This document shows, piece by piece, positions 7,426-9,796 of a stretch of 9,796 nt of DNA (position 1 is the stretch's first letter; each line of letters starts with the position of its first letter). Source of the DNA: Candidatus Auribacterota bacterium (GTDB taxonomy: Bacteria; Auribacterota; JAFGBW01); assembly GCA_016932965.1 (NCBI GenBank), contig JAFGBW010000041.1, forward strand, positions 1 through 9,796, in the 5' to 3' direction. Made by a program: the position numbers and the translations under genes. The notes under the pieces were generated by a model. It had not been told where the DNA came from. It was given only the letters and a program-made list of their open reading frames with translations, and did no database searches.

Positions 7426-7433
7426 ACTTAATT

Positions 7434-9796
7434 ATGGCTCATGTGATAAAAAAACTCGTCACATTTTTTCTGTCCCTTTTTCTATTTTTTCTTTCCTTTT
7501 CAATCTGTATTTCTTCCGGAACAAAACATCCTTCAATCGAATTAAAAAAGAAATCCCCGCTAGATTCATCCATCCTTTCAGTCAGGGAAAAGTTACCCCT
7601 TCTTTACGGAAGGGAATTCAAAGACGCATTCAACAAACTGATTTCGCTTCATAAAAAACGCGTCAAACTGGATACGACAGATAAAAGTGCAAAATGGTCA
7701 TTCATTGAAGATGATTTAAAATGGGGAAACGGTTCCTATGCGATCTTTCTTCTTAAAGAAATGAAAACCAATCAGGCCCTGCTTCAGTTGATTGATCTCA
7801 ACCTGGATCTGAAAAGAACCGGAAAAACAATCCGCCTGAAACGCCTGACTTTCAATCCGTTTCTTGTCCTGGCGGACATGATGTCAGGAAGAAATAAATA
7901 TACTTTTAAAAAGGAAAATGCCACGCCCCTCATTTCTTCAATAAACCGACCGGGTTTGACCGAAAATGAAAAAAGGATTCTTGCCGGCATGGAATCGAAA
8001 TTACGGCCGGCCGGACCTGTTAAAAAACCGGCTCCTCCCGCTTTTGTTCCTTCAGAAAGAGGAAAAGAAAACATGCGTACTGCCAGGCCGGCAGCTGTCT
8101 TATCCGAAAAAAAGACCCTTCCCGAGCCCGCCCGGCTTACACCGGCAGTAAAACCAATCGATACTCATTCAAAAAAAATATCCATCGAGGAATTTGTAAG
8201 CCAAAACCAGAAACAAAAGGTGTCAAAAAAGCCGGAAGAAAAGCCCATTGTCATTCCGTCTGAAAAAAAGGCTGCGACGGATGAAATAAAAACAGAGATA
8301 GAACCATCTGCGGAAGTAGTAAAAGAACCTATCAGGCAATCCGAAGAAAAATATTATTGGGAAATCGTCAAGGTCATTAAAAATGTCCGGGTCAGGCGTG
8401 CTGATGAAGAAGGGTGGAGCGTCATGGCTCCGGGAGATAAAATATTCGAAGGCGACACATTGAAAACCGGATCAAAATCAAGCGTCACTATTTTAATAAG
8501 AGGTCTGGATAACAAGGACTCCTATTCGCAGTTGTTTGAAAATTCGGAACTAAAAGTAATCCGCCTCTCAAAGAAAAACATCATGGAACTCCCTGAAGTA
8601 TACATGGATTTAATCCTGGGTGAGGTGTTCGTGAACGTGGAGGGACTGCCGGCCCATTCCAGTTTCAAGGTAAAAACTCCAACGCTTGTCGCCGGTATCC
8701 GCGGGACCACGTTCAGCGTCAAGACCCTGTCGGACAAAATAGCCCAGATCCTGGTTTTTAAAGGGATCGTCGGAGTGACCCAGCAGACTCTGACCGGATT
8801 CATTGAATTAAACATCAAAACAGGTGAAGAACTGCTGAATGATCTGTCCGGTAAAAAGAAAAATTCGCTTAAAAAAATAGATGAAGCCACGCTCCTGGAA
8901 TATCAGATGAAGGCGCAGGAAATAGCTCAAATCATTATCGACTCTCTTTCCGGGGGAGAAAAGTATTTAGGAGATCAAAAGAGTGACGAAGATGGGAAAA
9001 AAACCGGACCCGATGGTCCGGATGACGGCCAGGACGGATTAGGCAAGGAACAATGGAAAACACAAGGTCCTTTAGTGGACCCCGAAACAGGCCAATTATT
9101 CAATCCAGATGGGACTCCCGTACTCGATATGAAAGGGAACCCGGTCTATTATGGTCCGAATGGTCCGGTGGACGCTAACGGCAATCCGGTCTATCTGCCT
9201 CCGCCTCTTAAAGTGGATCCCAATACAGGGCAAATGTATAATCCGGACGGGAGTCCTGTGATTACGCCTGATGGAAGGCTGGTTTATATGGGGGATAATG
9301 GACAGATGGTGGATACAAACGGCAACCCGGTGTATCTGCCTCCGCCAGACAGCACTCAATATATGCCGCCTCCCAAGGTCGATCCTGATACTGGGCAGTT
9401 ATTGGATCCCTATTCAGGGAAACCCATATTGGATCCCAACGGGAATCCCGTGTATTACAGTCCGAACGGACCGGTGGATGCCGACGGCAACCCGGTCTAT
9501 CTTCCCCAGCCTGAAAACACGCAACGAACTGCCCTGCCGCCCAAGGTGGATCCTGAAACAGGTCAGCTAATAGATCCTAATTCAGGGAAACCCATACTGG
9601 ATGAAACCGGCAACCCGGTCTATTACAGCCCGACAGGACCGGTGGATGCCGACGGCAACCCGGTCTATCTTCCCCAGCCTGAAAACACGCAAGGAACTGC
9701 CCTGCCGCCCAAGGTGGATCCTGAAACAGGTCAGCTAATAGATCCTAATTCCGGGAAACCCATATTGGATCCCAACGGGAATCCCGTGTATTACAG
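7434..9796 (+). CDS. Exported FecR-domain protein with C-terminal tandem repeats (C-terminus beyond window)
   Basis: Open from the ATG through the right edge: 787 codons and no stop. Residues 1-28 are a signal peptide (MAHVIKKL, then a Phe/Leu/Ser-rich core); the Cys near its end lacks a proper lipobox, so a lipoprotein is unlikely. Residues 40-165 form a domain I do not recognise. Residues 180-305 are a Lys/Pro/Glu-rich linker like those that span the periplasm. The FecR domain runs from about Trp309 to 455, with the hallmark TPTLVAGIRGTTF around residues 415-427. An acidic, Gly-rich stretch (about 510-545) leads to the repeat array from residue 548. In classical FecR the domain signals from an outer-membrane transporter to a sigma factor. 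Here there is no anti-sigma N-terminal region and no FecI-like gene in view, so the domain is probably structural or sensory. The preceding same-strand gene is the CHASE2 kinase. Confidence 0.9.
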   Translation, partial: MAHVIKKLVTFFLSLFLFFLSFSICISSGTKHPSIELKKKSPLDSSILSVREKLPLLYGREFKDAFNKLISLHKKRVKLDTTDKSAKWSFIEDDLKWGNGSYAIFLLKEMKTNQALLQLIDLNLDLKRTGKTIRLKRLTFNPFLVLADMMSGRNKYTFKKENATPLISSINRPGLTENEKRILAGMESKLRPAGPVKKPAPPAFVPSERGKENMRTARPAAVLSEKKTLPEPARLTPAVKPIDTHSKKISIEEFVSQNQKQKVSKKPEEKPIVIPSEKKAATDEIKTEIEPSAEVVKEPIRQSEEKYYWEIVKVIKNVRVRRADEEGWSVMAPGDKIFEGDTLKTGSKSSVTILIRGLDNKDSYSQLFENSELKVIRLSKKNIMELPEVYMDLILGEVFVNVEGLPAHSSFKVKTPTLVAGIRGTTFSVKTLSDKIAQILVFKGIVGVTQQTLTGFIELNIKTGEELLNDLSGKKKNSLKKIDEATLLEYQMKAQEIAQIIIDSLSGGEKYLGDQKSDEDGKKTGPDGPDDGQDGLGKEQWKTQGPLVDPETGQLFNPDGTPVLDMKGNPVYYGPNGPVDANGNPVYLPPPLKVDPNTGQMYNPDGSPVITPDGRLVYMGDNGQMVDTNGNPVYLPPPDSTQYMPPPKVDPDTGQLLDPYSGKPILDPNGNPVYYSPNGPVDADGNPVYLPQPENTQRTALPPKVDPETGQLIDPNSGKPILDETGNPVYYSPTGPVDADGNPVYLPQPENTQGTALPPKVDPETGQLIDPNSGKPILDPNGNPVYY
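9075..9796 (+). repeat. Tandem in-frame repeat array, 168-bp unit, five copies seen
   Basis: Units begin at 9075 (46 residues), 9213 (55), 9378 (56), 9546 (56) and 9714 (cut by the window edge). The consensus opens VDPETGQL, continues through SGKPILD and GNPVYY, then PVDADGNPVYLP, and ends in a Pro-rich linker PPK. The first two units are divergent; units 3-5 are close to identical in DNA. Positions 9468-9596 match 9636-9764 with two mismatches, while 9417-9460 match 9753-9796 exactly at an offset of 336 bp. Each unit contains smaller echoes of a D-x-x-G-x-P-[VI] motif. All units stay in frame, so this is a protein repeat and not a CRISPR array. Confidence 0.95.

Larger units (their letters stand above)
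7134..7433. other. AT-rich intergenic spacer between kinase and FecR genes
   Basis: Three hundred bases without a gene, strikingly richer in A and T than the genes on either side. It holds two TTCGAA palindromes (7198-7203 and 7223-7228, the second inside GTTCGAAC at 7222-7229), a short ATGAT/ATCAT dyad near 7161-7175, an A/T hairpin at 7363-7381 and a candidate promoter. No GC-rich hairpin with a T-run is visible, so I cannot place a terminator for the kinase gene; the two genes may be co-transcribed or independent. Confidence 0.6.

Noticed and set aside
7434-7530. Lipoprotein signal in the FecR protein (Cys in FSICISS)
   Set aside because: The residue before the Cys is Ile, which does not fit a lipobox; an ordinary signal peptide is more likely.
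8522-8890. 122-codon open frame on the minus strand
   Set aside because: It is antisense to the FecR domain, whose plus-strand reading is unmistakable; the Ser/Phe-rich product is a typical shadow.
9096-9570. Open frames on both strands over the repeat array, one encoding an Arg/His/Ile-rich peptide
   Set aside because: They arise because the in-frame 168-bp repeat also lacks stops in other frames. The plus-strand FecR frame continues cleanly through them.
9075-9796. CRISPR-like regular repeats
   Set aside because: The repeats are long (168 bp), contiguous, in frame with a protein, and have no unique spacers.

Overview
The window looks like a chromosomal segment from a Gram-negative, probably uncultivated bacterium with moderate GC content. 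Intergenic regions are very AT-rich, Shine-Dalgarno signals are clear for two genes, and nearly every product carries an export signal or membrane segments. Nothing fixes the phylum. A shared 'LAP[R/Q]S' motif just after the leader of two exported proteins, together with a CHASE2-kinase/FecR pair, would fit lineages such as Omnitrophota or Desulfobacterota, but that is a guess. I see no mobile elements, RNA genes or CRISPR array.

Layout: (1) 1-1183, minus strand, a left-truncated exported protein with an HEITH zinc-protease motif. (2) 1184-1353, a divergent promoter region with a perfect A/T-only dyad and a consensus-spaced promoter whose predicted start falls on the ATG of the next gene. (3) 1354-2847, plus strand, an exported protein of unknown function sharing the S-x-LAP-x-S motif with gene 1. 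(4) 2949-4481, minus strand, convergent to gene 3, a polytopic GT-C/GT39-like glycosyltransferase. (5) 4482-4706, a second divergent promoter region. (6) 4707-7133, plus strand, a transmembrane CHASE2-Ser/Thr protein kinase with all catalytic motifs intact. (7) 7134-7433, a very AT-rich spacer with an A/T hairpin. (8) 7434 to the window end, plus strand, a right-truncated exported FecR-domain protein ending in a tandem array of a roughly 56-residue (168-bp) Pro/Gly/Asp/Asn-rich repeat.

How they may work together: the kinase and the FecR protein are consecutive, same-strand genes, and both are built for envelope work. One has a periplasmic CHASE2 sensor with a cytoplasmic kinase. The other has a signal peptide, a Lys/Pro-rich linker, a FecR domain and an expanding repeat array. 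A surface sensing module in which the FecR-repeat protein acts with the CHASE2 kinase is the best candidate for a little-described system here. It is inferred from architecture and adjacency only. The two genes at the left form a separate divergent pair of exported orphans joined by the LAP motif and possibly by a common operator.
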